From Shimia isoporae (GTDB lineage Bacteria; Pseudomonadota; Alphaproteobacteria; Rhodobacterales; Rhodobacteraceae), in the NCBI RefSeq assembly GCF_004346865.1, contig NZ_SMGR01000002.1, positions 532,995-596,994 on the forward strand: DNA of 64,000 nucleotides, written 5' to 3'. How positions within the stretch are numbered: the stretch's first letter is position 1; each line of letters starts with the position of its first letter. Positions 8,570-16,749 of this stretch are shown here, piece by piece. A program made the position numbers and the translations under genes. The notes below the pieces were generated by a model. The model was not told where the DNA came from and searched no databases. It worked only from the letters and a program-made list of their open reading frames with translations.

Positions 8570-8655
8570 CCTCGGGGTGTCTGCAAACGCAGGCTGAGAT
8601 GCACGAATGCGAACCCGTTGAACCTGAACCGGTTAAGACCGGCGGAGGGAAGGCC
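8570..8655 (+). ncRNA. TPP (thiamine pyrophosphate) riboswitch
   Basis: The conserved THI-box elements are all present in order: CGGGGTG (8573-8579), the pyrimidine-sensor motif GGCTGAGAT (8592-8600), GAACCTGAACCGGTTAAGACC (8620-8640) in two halves, and the closing GGAGGGAA. It lies directly ahead of thiB. Between it and the start codon, CGTCCTC (8663-8669) can pair with GAGGATG (8694-8700), which covers the ribosome site. The likely mechanism is TPP-dependent blocking of translation, not termination, as no T-rich terminator is visible. Confidence 0.95.
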
Positions 8656-8702
8656 GACATGACGTCCTCGCTCACTCCGCCCGTCGCAATTTGGAGGATG
8701 CC

Positions 8703-9701
8703 ATGAAGTATCTGAGTTTTGCCGCGGGACTGTTTGCTGCCACTGCTGCTGTGGCCGAGACACCCGTTCTCACAGTCTACACCTATGACAGTTTTGTTTC
8801 TGACTGGGGCCCGGGCCCTGCTGTCAAAGCCGCTTTCGAAGAAACCTGCGGATGCGAGCTCAATCTCGTTGGCGCAGGCGACGGCGCCGCGCTCCTTGCC
8901 CGTGTCAAACTGGAAGGCGCACGTTCTGTTGCCGACGTTGTTCTCGGACTGGACACAAACTTAACGGCCGCCGCCGCCGAAAGCGGCCTGTTTGCCGAAC
9001 ACGGTCAAACAGTCACAGTCGACGTCCCCAATCCGTTTGGCGAGCCGGGCACATGGACCGATCCGAATTTCCTGCCGTTTGACTGGGGGTATTTCGCCTT
9101 TGTGTATGACAACACCAAACTCGACACCGCTCCTGCTTCTTTCGACGAACTGGCCGCATCCGATCTGAAAATCGTGATCCAAGATCCGCGCAGTTCGACG
9201 CCGGGGTTGGGTCTGCTTCTCTGGGTCAAGGAACAGTACGGTGCCGACGCCCCGAAAATGTGGGAAGCGCTTTCGGACAATATCCTGACCGTCACCAAAG
9301 GCTGGTCCGAGGCCTACGGTCTCTTCCTTGAAGGTGAGGCGGACATGGTGCTGTCCTACACCACCTCTCCTGCCTATCACATCGTGGCAGAGGAGGATCA
9401 AAGCAAATCCGCGGCGGCCTTTGACAGCCACTACATGCAGATCGAAGTCGCAGGAAAACTTGCCAACAGTGATCAGCCGGACCTGGCGGATCAATTCCTT
9501 GCCTTCATGGTCAGCGATGCCTTCCAGTCGATCATTCCAACCACCAACTGGATGTATCCGGCTGTGACCCCGGCGGCGGGAGTACCCGACGCCTTCGCAG
9601 CACCCATCGCACCGGAGCAAGCTCGACTGCTCGCACCGGCTGATGTGCCCGCAATCCGCGACGAAGCACTGGCCGAATGGCAAGCGGCCCTGTCGCAATA
9701 A
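8703..9701 (+). CDS. thiB: Thiamine ABC transporter substrate-binding protein
   Basis: This 332-residue periplasmic binding protein delivers thiamine or its phosphates to ThiPQ. The signal peptide is MKYLSFAAGLFAATAAVAE. Family features include LTVYTYDSFVSDWGPGP at the mature N terminus, the IQDPRSSTPGLGLLLW segment, and MVLSYTTSPAYH with YIQ-like contacts downstream. The start ATG at 8703 follows GGAGGATGCC; an in-frame ATG at 8691 would place the ribosome site inside the coding region. It is the first gene of the operon under the TPP riboswitch and overlaps thiP by 25 bases. Confidence 0.93.
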   Translation: MKYLSFAAGLFAATAAVAETPVLTVYTYDSFVSDWGPGPAVKAAFEETCGCELNLVGAGDGAALLARVKLEGARSVADVVLGLDTNLTAAAAESGLFAEHGQTVTVDVPNPFGEPGTWTDPNFLPFDWGYFAFVYDNTKLDTAPASFDELAASDLKIVIQDPRSSTPGLGLLLWVKEQYGADAPKMWEALSDNILTVTKGWSEAYGLFLEGEADMVLSYTTSPAYHIVAEEDQSKSAAAFDSHYMQIEVAGKLANSDQPDLADQFLAFMVSDAFQSIIPTTNWMYPAVTPAAGVPDAFAAPIAPEQARLLAPADVPAIRDEALAEWQAALSQ

Positions 9702-11233
9702 AACGCGCCCTTCCGGGCTGGATCGCGGCGGCCTGCGTCGCCGCGATTGTGCTTGGCACCCTGCTTGCAGTCGCGCTTCGCGCCGAGTCGGGCCGCGGTC
9801 TCGGACCCGCTGAGTGGGCCGCAATTCGATTCACGGTTTTTCAGGCGATCTTGTCCGCCGTGTTCTCGGTGATGCTGGCCGTGCCTGTCGCCCGCGCCCT
9901 CGCAAGGCGGCGCTTCAAGGGGAGAGGCTTCCTGATCTCGCTGCTCGGCGCGCCCTTCATTTTGCCAGTCATTGTCGCGGTCATGGGCCTTCTCGCCGTT
10001 TTTGGCCGAAGCGGCCTGCTCAATGAAACCCTGAGGATGCTGGGCCTCACCGAAGTGTCCATCTACGGCTTGCACGGCGTCGTGCTGGCCCATGTGTTCT
10101 TCAACCTCCCTCTTGCCACCCGCCTCATTCTGCAGGGTTGGCAGGACATCCCCTCAGAACGCTTTCGACTGGCTGCGCAGCTCGGCTTCGCCAGCAGAGA
10201 CGTCTTTCGGACACTCGAAGCCCCGATGCTTCTGCGCACCCTTCCGGGCGCAGCAGCCATCATCTTCGCCATTTGCCTCAGCAGTTTTGCTGTGGCGCTG
10301 ACCTTGGGTGGCGGCCCCCGCGCGACCACCGTTGAACTCGCGATCTATCAGGCCTTCCGCTTCGATTTTGATCTTGGCCGAGCCGCTCTTCTGTCCTGCG
10401 TCCAGATTGCGCTTGTCGGCGCGGCTGCCCTTGCGGCCCTCAAGCTCTCCAGCCGCGATGGATTTGGTTCTGGGCTGGACCGTCCGGTGCAGCGCTGGGA
10501 CGCGCAAGGCCCGTGGCCACGCGCCCTTGACGCTGCAATCATCTCATTGGCCGCACTCTTCCTCATTCTTCCAATCGCGCTCGTTATCTTGAAGGGCGCG
10601 CCGGCGCTTGCCGATTTGCCAACCTCCGTATGGACCGCGGCCTTGACTTCGGTTCTGATTGCGCTGTCCTCTACCGTGCTGATGCTTGCGCTTTCTCTGC
10701 CCGTCGCAATTGCCGCCGGCACCCAAAACGCCCGCCTCGAGGCTGTTGGTCTTTTGGGCATCGCCGCAAGCCCACTGGTCATCGGCACCGGCCTCTTTGT
10801 CATCATCAACCCGATTGCCGACCCCTTTGCCCTTGCCTTGCCGGTTACAGCGACCGTGAATGCCATCATGGCGATGCCTTTCACTCTGCGCATCATGGTG
10901 CCCACGGTGCGCGACACCCATGCCAGCTATCACCGCCTTTCAATGTCGCTAAACCTCTCCGGCCTATCTTGGCTGCGCCTCGTCCTGATCCCGCGCCTGC
11001 GCCCGAACCTCGGGTTTGCCTGCGGCCTCACTGCAGCAATGTCCATGGGAGACCTCGGCGTGATCGCGCTCTTCGCCGACCCGCAAACCGCAACATTGCC
11101 GCTTCAAATGTACCGCCTCATGGGAGCATATCGGATGGAACTTGCCTCAGGTGCCGCCGTGCTTTTACTAGCCATGTCTTTTGGCATCTTCTGGCTTTTT
11201 GACAAAGGAGGCCGCGCCCATGCTGACGCTTGA
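9677..11233 (+). CDS. thiP: Thiamine ABC transporter permease
   Basis: The product is 518 residues, the normal double-length permease of the thiamine/iron(III) class, with about twelve membrane segments. Two copies of the binding-protein-dependent transport domain are visible. Each has an EAA-type loop: FRLAAQLGFASRDVFRTLEAP in the first half and YHRLSMSLNLSGLSWLRLVLIP in the second. It sits between thiB and thiQ, overlapping both (25 and 14 bases). The start is buried in the end of thiB, so translation is probably coupled. Confidence 0.93.
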   Translation: MASGPVAIKRALPGWIAAACVAAIVLGTLLAVALRAESGRGLGPAEWAAIRFTVFQAILSAVFSVMLAVPVARALARRRFKGRGFLISLLGAPFILPVIVAVMGLLAVFGRSGLLNETLRMLGLTEVSIYGLHGVVLAHVFFNLPLATRLILQGWQDIPSERFRLAAQLGFASRDVFRTLEAPMLLRTLPGAAAIIFAICLSSFAVALTLGGGPRATTVELAIYQAFRFDFDLGRAALLSCVQIALVGAAALAALKLSSRDGFGSGLDRPVQRWDAQGPWPRALDAAIISLAALFLILPIALVILKGAPALADLPTSVWTAALTSVLIALSSTVLMLALSLPVAIAAGTQNARLEAVGLLGIAASPLVIGTGLFVIINPIADPFALALPVTATVNAIMAMPFTLRIMVPTVRDTHASYHRLSMSLNLSGLSWLRLVLIPRLRPNLGFACGLTAAMSMGDLGVIALFADPQTATLPLQMYRLMGAYRMELASGAAVLLLAMSFGIFWLFDKGGRAHADA

Positions 11234-11921
11234 CGCCCTCACGCTGACCCAAGACAGTTTTCACCTTACAGCCGATTTCACAATCAAATCCGGCACCCGC
11301 ACAGCGGTCATCGGCCCGTCCGGCGCAGGCAAATCCACGCTGCTTGCAGCAATTTCCGGCTTTCTGAGCCCGACACGGGGATCCATCCGCTGGTACGACA
11401 CAGACCTGACCCGAACAGCGCCGGGCGAGCGGCCAATCGCGATGCTCTTTCAGGACAACAACCTGTTTCCGCATCTGACGGTCGCACAGAACGTCGGTCT
11501 GGGTCTGCGTCCCAACCTGCGCCTGAATTCGGAGGAACAATCTACTGTCACCGCCGCCCTCGCCCGCGTCGGCCTCGACAGCATGCAGTCCCGGAAACCC
11601 GCGCAACTGTCCGGAGGACAACAAAGCCGCGTCGCCCTCGCCCGTGTGCTGGTGCAATCCCGTCCCCTGATACTGCTCGACGAGCCCTTCGCCGCCCTTG
11701 GTCCGGCCCTCAAGTCCGAAATGCTGGACCTGGTATCCGAACTGCAGACCGAAACCAGCGCCACGCTCCTGATGGTCAGCCACGATCCGTCCGATGCCCG
11801 CCGGATCGCCGGGCAAACCGTTCTCGTGGCGGATCGCGTTGCCCATGCCCCACAGGAAACGTCGGCCTTACTCGACGATCCCCCCGCAGCGCTGAAATCC
11901 TATTTGGGCGAAAGCTTCTGA
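11220..11921 (+). CDS. thiQ: Thiamine ABC transporter ATP-binding protein
   Basis: This 233-residue ABC ATPase completes the thiamine importer. Walker A is GPSGAGKST, the Q-loop is LFQDNNLFPHLT (the extended form typical of ThiQ), the signature is LSGGQQSR, and Walker B is LILLDEPFAALG. The ATG at 11220 follows AAAGGAGG at good spacing; an upstream in-frame codon at 11181 lies within thiP. A GC-rich hairpin follows the stop. Confidence 0.93.
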   Translation: MLTLDALTLTQDSFHLTADFTIKSGTRTAVIGPSGAGKSTLLAAISGFLSPTRGSIRWYDTDLTRTAPGERPIAMLFQDNNLFPHLTVAQNVGLGLRPNLRLNSEEQSTVTAALARVGLDSMQSRKPAQLSGGQQSRVALARVLVQSRPLILLDEPFAALGPALKSEMLDLVSELQTETSATLLMVSHDPSDARRIAGQTVLVADRVAHAPQETSALLDDPPAALKSYLGESF

Positions 11922-11944
11922 CTGGGTCCAAATACCCGAAACAC

Positions 11945-11968
11945 GACGGGGCCCCGAAAGGCCCCGTC
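11945..11968. terminator. Strong hairpin between thiQ and ilvE
   Basis: A perfect 9-bp stem, GACGGGGCC pairing with GGCCCCGTC, lies around a CCGAAA loop between two convergent genes. Neither strand has a proper T-tract after it, so it may stabilise 3' ends or act as a weak bidirectional terminator. Confidence 0.55.
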
Positions 11969-12008
11969 TCAAACTGCGCGCGTCCAAGACGCGCTCATTT
12001 TCAAAAAA

Positions 12009-12878
12009 TCACTGTCGCACGAGATCTTCGTAAGCTTGCGAAATTTCGCGCGCGAGGTCACCAACCTCAAAGGTATAGTCACCGATCTGACCAACCGGGG
12101 TCACCTCTGCGGCGGTGCCGGTCAGCCAGCACTGTTCGAAATCCGCCAACTCTTCAGGCATGATGTGGCGCTCGATCACGTTGACACCGCGCTCCTTGAG
12201 CATCTCGATGACGGTTTGGCGGGTGATACCGTTCAAAAAGCAATCCGGCGTCGGCGTGTGCACCTCTCCGTCTTTCACGAAGAAGATGTTTGCTCCGGTC
12301 GCTTCCGCGACATAGCCCCGATAGTCCATGAAAAGGGCGTCCGAACAGCCCTTTGCCTCTGCCTTATGTTTGGAGATCGTGCAGATCATATACAGACCGG
12401 CCGCCTTGGCATGTACCGGGATGGTTTCCGGGCTCGGGCGTTTCCACTCGGCAATGTCCAGCTTTGCACCCTGCATTTTCGCGTCCCCGTAATAGGCGCC
12501 CCAAGGCCAGATCGCGATCGCGACCCTGACAGGGTTGGCAGCGGATGCGACACCCATATCTTCGCCGGACCCACGCCACACAACGACGCGCACATAGGCA
12601 TCCTGCAAGCCGGATTTCTTCAACGTCTCCTGTTTGGCCGCTTCCAGTTCGTCCAGCGATATGGGCATCGGCATGTCAAGCGCCTCGGCGCTCTTGAACA
12701 GGCGTTCGTTGTGCTCGCGGCTTTTGAAAATCTTACCGTTGTAGGCGCGCTCGCCTTCAAAGACGGAGCTTGCGTAGTGCAGAGCATGAGAAAGCACATG
12801 CACCTTGGCCTCGCGCCAATCAACAAACTCGCCATCCATCCAGATGACACCGTCACGATCGTCATATGCACCAGCCAT
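12009..12878 (-). CDS. ilvE: Branched-chain amino acid aminotransferase
   Basis: This class IV PLP-dependent aminotransferase of 289 residues performs the last step of valine, isoleucine and leucine synthesis, with glutamate as the usual amino donor. The PLP lysine is K158 in IPVHAKAAGLY. Other family landmarks are VFEGERAYNG, the VAEATGANIFFV segment and TPDCFLNGITRQTV. The start has an AAGGAGCG ribosome site. It is divergent from petP, and a palindromic box lies about 54 bases upstream of its ATG that recurs ahead of gltD. Confidence 0.95.
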   Translation of the reverse strand: MAGAYDDRDGVIWMDGEFVDWREAKVHVLSHALHYASSVFEGERAYNGKIFKSREHNERLFKSAEALDMPMPISLDELEAAKQETLKKSGLQDAYVRVVVWRGSGEDMGVASAANPVRVAIAIWPWGAYYGDAKMQGAKLDIAEWKRPSPETIPVHAKAAGLYMICTISKHKAEAKGCSDALFMDYRGYVAEATGANIFFVKDGEVHTPTPDCFLNGITRQTVIEMLKERGVNVIERHIMPEELADFEQCWLTGTAAEVTPVGQIGDYTFEVGDLAREISQAYEDLVRQ

Positions 12879-12920
12879 GGTCGCTCCTTTCGACGTCTAA
12901 AATTTTCATTTGTTGCGTCA

Positions 12921-12943
12921 ATTACGTCCGGTTCGGACATAAA
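12921..12943. promoter_or_regulatory. Palindromic box between ilvE and petP, shared with the gltD upstream region
   Basis: The segment contains ACGTCCGGTTCGGACATAAA, with GTCCG (12926-12930) inverted against CGGAC (12934-12938) around GTT. A near-copy, ACGTCCGTTTCGGATATAAA, lies at 59532-59551 ahead of gltD. Both boxes are in the same orientation relative to ilvE and gltD and about 50 bases before their start codons. The position suits a regulator acting near the promoter. The protein that binds it is unknown. Confidence 0.5.
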
Positions 12944-13046
12944 GTTGCGCAAAACCTGCGATTCGCTACCAGTTTGGCCTTGGAGTGTCAACAAAGCTGA
13001 CGTATTGTGACGAACCAAGAGGCAATTTGTGAATTCCGGAGGCCAT

Positions 13047-13544
13047 ATGGGCGAAGGCATCAGGAGCGACAGCCTGCTCTATCTGACTGATGAGCAGCTT
13101 AGGCAGGGGATCGAGGCAATGTATTTTGCCTATAGGGGCTTCACTGCAGATCCGGACAGAATCCTTGAAAGCATGGCTTATGGCCGTGCACATCACCGCG
13201 CGATTCACTTCATCAACCGCGCGCCAGGCACCACTGTCACAAACCTGCTGGCCATTCTCGGAGTCACAAAGCAGTCGCTGAACCGTGTCCTGCGCACCCT
13301 GATCGAGGACGGTCTGGTCGAAAGCCGCGTTGGGACTTCCGACCGCCGCGAACGCAACCTTTATCTCACCGAAGAAGGAATCGCGCTGGAGCACCGGCTG
13401 TCCGACGCCCAGCGCGCCCGCATGCGCTCCGCCTTTCGAGACGCAGGCCCCGAAGCCGTCTCAGGTTTTCGTCAGGTGTTGGAGTCGATGATGGACGGCG
13501 AGCTGCGCCGGCAGTACAAAACATTACGCGAAAACGGCCAATAA
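13047..13544 (+). CDS. petP: MarR-family regulator, PetP type
   Basis: This 165-residue MarR-like winged-helix protein has its recognition-helix region at VTNLLAILGVTKQSLNRVLRTLIEDGLVE, followed by the wing with RVGTSDRRERNLYLTEEG (the conserved D-R pair of MarR proteins). The ATG at 13047 follows CCGGAGG; an upstream GTG at 13029 has no site. It sits 9 bases before the petR response regulator gene. This petP-petR pairing is known from Rhodobacter capsulatus, where PetR is needed for cytochrome bc1 expression. The assignment rests on the pairing and domain types. Confidence 0.8.
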   Translation: MGEGIRSDSLLYLTDEQLRQGIEAMYFAYRGFTADPDRILESMAYGRAHHRAIHFINRAPGTTVTNLLAILGVTKQSLNRVLRTLIEDGLVESRVGTSDRRERNLYLTEEGIALEHRLSDAQRARMRSAFRDAGPEAVSGFRQVLESMMDGELRRQYKTLRENGQ

Positions 13545-13553
13545 GAACGACGC

Positions 13554-14255
13554 ATGAACGACGTAGACCCACATCTCCTGATCGTTGACGACGACGAGCG
13601 TATCCGCAGCCTGCTGCGCAAGTTCCTCATGCGCAACGGCTTCCTTGTGACTGCCGCTCGCGATGCAGCCCATGCCCGACGCATCCTTTCCGGACTGGAT
13701 TTTGACCTCATAGTTCTGGACGTGATGATGCCGGGAGAGGATGGCACATCCCTGACCCGCCACATTCGGGAAACCTCCGACACGCCGGTTATGCTCCTCA
13801 CAGCCAAAGGTGAAACCGAAGACCGCATCCGCGGGCTTGAGGCCGGCGCCGACGACTACCTCGCCAAGCCGTTTGAGCCCAAAGAACTGCTTCTGCGCAT
13901 CAACGCCATTTTGCGTCGCATGCCGGAACCCGAAGGCGATCAGGCCGTCCCGAAAGTTCTGCACCTTGGCTCTATCCGCTATGATATCGACCGTGGTGAG
14001 ATGTGGCAGGGCGAAGAACCCCTGCGCCTGACAGCCACCGAAAGCCAACTGATGCGCATCTTCTCGAAAACACCCGGCGAACCGGTGACCCGTACGAAAC
14101 TGGTCGAGGAACTGGGCCGCGACAAAGGTCAGGCACAGGAACGCGCCGTCGACGTGCAAATCACGCGTCTGCGCCGCAAAATCGAAGAAGATCCGAAACA
14201 GCCACGGTATCTGCAAACCGTGCGTGGCGCCGGCTACATGCTGGCACCTGACTGA
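13554..14255 (+). CDS. petR: OmpR-family response regulator, PetR type
   Basis: The 233-residue product has an N-terminal receiver domain with acidic pocket D12-D14, phosphorylation site D56 in LIVLDVMMPGEDG, T83 and K105 (LAKPFEP). The C-terminal winged helix contains RLTATESQLMRIF and the recognition stretch ERAVDVQITRLRRKIEEDP, ending in VRGAGYML. No histidine kinase gene is adjacent. Together with the MarR gene just before it this matches petPR of Rhodobacter, where PetR affects the bc1 operon. The bc1 genes are not in this window. Confidence 0.85.
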   Translation: MNDVDPHLLIVDDDERIRSLLRKFLMRNGFLVTAARDAAHARRILSGLDFDLIVLDVMMPGEDGTSLTRHIRETSDTPVMLLTAKGETEDRIRGLEAGADDYLAKPFEPKELLLRINAILRRMPEPEGDQAVPKVLHLGSIRYDIDRGEMWQGEEPLRLTATESQLMRIFSKTPGEPVTRTKLVEELGRDKGQAQERAVDVQITRLRRKIEEDPKQPRYLQTVRGAGYMLAPD

Positions 14256-14260
14256 CGGTC

Positions 14261-16543
14261 TCAGGCCACGCGGAACCTCCGCGCGGTTTCGCCGTAGAAT
14301 GCCATCGTCTCGTCCCTGTCGGCACACCCCAACACACCTGGAAACAGCGTATCGATTTCTTCGCGGGTTTCAGGCGCCATTGCCTTCATGGCCATAGGGC
14401 CGGGATACAGGCTTTCTGTGGGATAGCCGTTGGAAAACACGATCTGATGGCTTTCGAACATCATGTGGTAGTAGGTAACGCCCCGCTTGCCGCGCGCCAC
14501 ACGCGACCCCGCCATGAACCGTTCCAGGTGTTTCGCGCGCACCAGCACGTCATCTGTGCCGGGCAGGATAATTCCGTGTTGCGGTGACACCAGCAGTGAG
14601 CGCTCCGTCCCCAAGGCCGCTGCGCTGACCAGTACCGGCAACAACTTGGGCTGCGCCAACAACTCGGCATGGCTCAGAGTTGTCGAGCCGATCCACACGA
14701 TCTTTTGCGGTCCGTTATCAAGAGTGGACACAAGATCGCCCGCCTGCAGGTCTTCGACCGCGCGCTCACCGAATGGCGTCAGAATACCGGTTCCGGTGGT
14801 AAAACAAACAACGCCGGTGTTGTCTGCCGTCAACTGTGCATTGCCCGAGAACGTCAGGCTACCATCGCCGAACTGAACGTTGTCGGAATAGTCCACGGCA
14901 TTACCGCGGATATCAAAAGCGTTCGACTGGTTCAGAACCCCGTCATCCGCAAGGTCCGCCTTCATCTCACGGAGATTGTCGTAGTGGCCGGAGAGATCAA
15001 CAAAGTCGTTGTTGGTTGGATCGCCATCGCCGATGGCGCCCGAGTTTCCGGTATTGAAGTCCGCAATCGTGTCGTTGCCGCCGGACACAACAAAAATGTC
15101 GTCTCCGCGCCCGCCAAAAAGGATATCGTCGCCGTCTCCGCCGAACAGGCTGTCGTTGCCTGCATCACCCTTGATGGTGTCGTCGCCAGCACCGCCGATA
15201 ACCGTATCGTTGCCTTCGCCGGCAGCAATGTGGTCGTTACCGGCCTCGGCACCGTCCTGAAACGTGAGGTCCATCCGGTCAGCCGCCAGGTTGGTGCTGT
15301 CTTTTGCCACGGATACAAGCTCGATCGACTGAATCGGCTTGCTTTCCATGATCGCCGCGTCGTCGTTGAAGCTCATCTCGGGAGCGAGGAACAGGTCGCC
15401 GTCTTCCGTCTGGAAAACCACAGCCGTGATCATCTCGGTGGTGCCATCCTCAAAGGTCACCTGTGCGTTGAACACAGCCACAGCATCCAAAGCGGTGGGC
15501 GTTCCGTCGATATCAACGGTTTCGGGATCACCACGGTTGTTGCTGTCCGCAATACCGTCGCCATCGGCGTCATCCACCTGCACGCGCACCTGATTTGAAC
15601 CCAACGGATCCATGTCGCTGCCGTAAGATCCCAGAACCACCTCGGCGCCGTCCGCAAGCGAATCCATGTCGAGCGCCTTGCCCATGTGCAGGGCGGTCCA
15701 CTCTGACTGGATCGTGCCCGTGCCGACGGTTGTAGAGGCGCTATCGCCATAGATCAGGTCGTCGCCTTCACCCGCATCAATTCGATCGTGACCTGCACCA
15801 CCGTCAATCGTGTCGTTGCCGCTGCCGCCCGAGATCACGTCGTCGCCGCGCCCTCCAAGCAGACTGTCCGCGCCATCGTTTCCGGAGATCACATCGTTGC
15901 CAGTGCCACCTTCGATGGTGTCGTTGCCACCAGCACCTTCGATCGTGTCGTCACCCAACCCCGCAACAACCGAGTCGTTTCCACCAGTGATCTGGTCCCC
16001 GTCCCGATCCGTGCTTCCAAGCTTGATGACATCATCACCGGCAGTGCCGTCAAACTCGCCATCGGGTTGCATGAAATCAACGTCCATGCGATCCGCTGCA
16101 AGATCGCTTGTGGCTGTGGCGACGCTGTTGAGCGTGATCGATTCGATCGCGCCTGATTCCATCGCGGCATGGTCCGCGTTGGCGGACATCTCAGGAACCA
16201 GATAGGTCTCGCCGGTCGTCGACTGAACAATCACGGCCGTGATGTCAGCCGTCGTGCCATCCGCGAAGGTCAACGTCGCGTTATACTCCACCAGCGCGTC
16301 GTAAGTTTGTGGCGCTCCGCCATCGATCGTGAACTTGTCGTTGGCCTGTGTGTTGTCCGTCAAGTAGTTGGAATAATTAGAATTATACTGCGAGAAGCTC
16401 TGCACCTGCTGATGGAGCGGGCTAGTGCTTTCACCGAAAGTGGATCCGACAAGTATAGAGGCATTCTCCGCTGTGGAGTTGCCTTCGTTGGGATCAAGCG
16501 TGGGAAGCACGCCAAGCGAAATGACGTCAAAAGTTCTGGCCAT
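14261..16543 (-). CDS. Secreted RTX-repeat protein with C-terminal Hint domain
   Basis: The 760-residue acidic protein has no N-terminal signal peptide and is probably exported by a type I system. Residues about 1-165 form a first module. An RTX calcium-binding block of GGxGxDxIxG repeats follows (about 165-275), then a second copy of the module (about 280-435) and a second RTX block (about 435-500). From C580 (CFTTGTGILTPFGERAVEDL) to the end lies a Hint domain of the Hint_2 type seen in Rhodobacteraceae surface proteins. The two modules share D-G-T-T-x-x-I-T-A-V and L-A-A-D-R-M-D stretches. Hint domains can cleave themselves, but no terminal His-Asn is obvious. The gene is convergent with petR, 5 bases apart; function unknown. 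Confidence 0.85.
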   Translation of the reverse strand: MARTFDVISLGVLPTLDPNEGNSTAENASILVGSTFGESTSPLHQQVQSFSQYNSNYSNYLTDNTQANDKFTIDGGAPQTYDALVEYNATLTFADGTTADITAVIVQSTTGETYLVPEMSANADHAAMESGAIESITLNSVATATSDLAADRMDVDFMQPDGEFDGTAGDDVIKLGSTDRDGDQITGGNDSVVAGLGDDTIEGAGGNDTIEGGTGNDVISGNDGADSLLGGRGDDVISGGSGNDTIDGGAGHDRIDAGEGDDLIYGDSASTTVGTGTIQSEWTALHMGKALDMDSLADGAEVVLGSYGSDMDPLGSNQVRVQVDDADGDGIADSNNRGDPETVDIDGTPTALDAVAVFNAQVTFEDGTTEMITAVVFQTEDGDLFLAPEMSFNDDAAIMESKPIQSIELVSVAKDSTNLAADRMDLTFQDGAEAGNDHIAAGEGNDTVIGGAGDDTIKGDAGNDSLFGGDGDDILFGGRGDDIFVVSGGNDTIADFNTGNSGAIGDGDPTNNDFVDLSGHYDNLREMKADLADDGVLNQSNAFDIRGNAVDYSDNVQFGDGSLTFSGNAQLTADNTGVVCFTTGTGILTPFGERAVEDLQAGDLVSTLDNGPQKIVWIGSTTLSHAELLAQPKLLPVLVSAAALGTERSLLVSPQHGIILPGTDDVLVRAKHLERFMAGSRVARGKRGVTYYHMMFESHQIVFSNGYPTESLYPGPMAMKAMAPETREEIDTLFPGVLGCADRDETMAFYGETARRFRVA

Positions 16544-16749
16544 AATTTCGGTACTCGTTCAGGTCATCGCACCGCTATCCGACCAAGGTAAATTCGCCCC
16601 TAAATTATTGGTTCAAATACATTTCAAGCTCTAGCAAACCCGACCTATGCAAAGACCACGTCGTCGCGCCTTGCCCCGCGATTTCTCTCGCAAATTCCCC
16701 TTTGCGCATGTCAAACTGACAGCAACCGATTTCAGCACACGGACCCCAG

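Noticed and set aside
14669..15598. Plus-strand 309-residue frame opposite the RTX-Hint gene
   Set aside because: Repetitive valine-rich reading caused by the antisense of calcium-binding repeats; no ribosome site.
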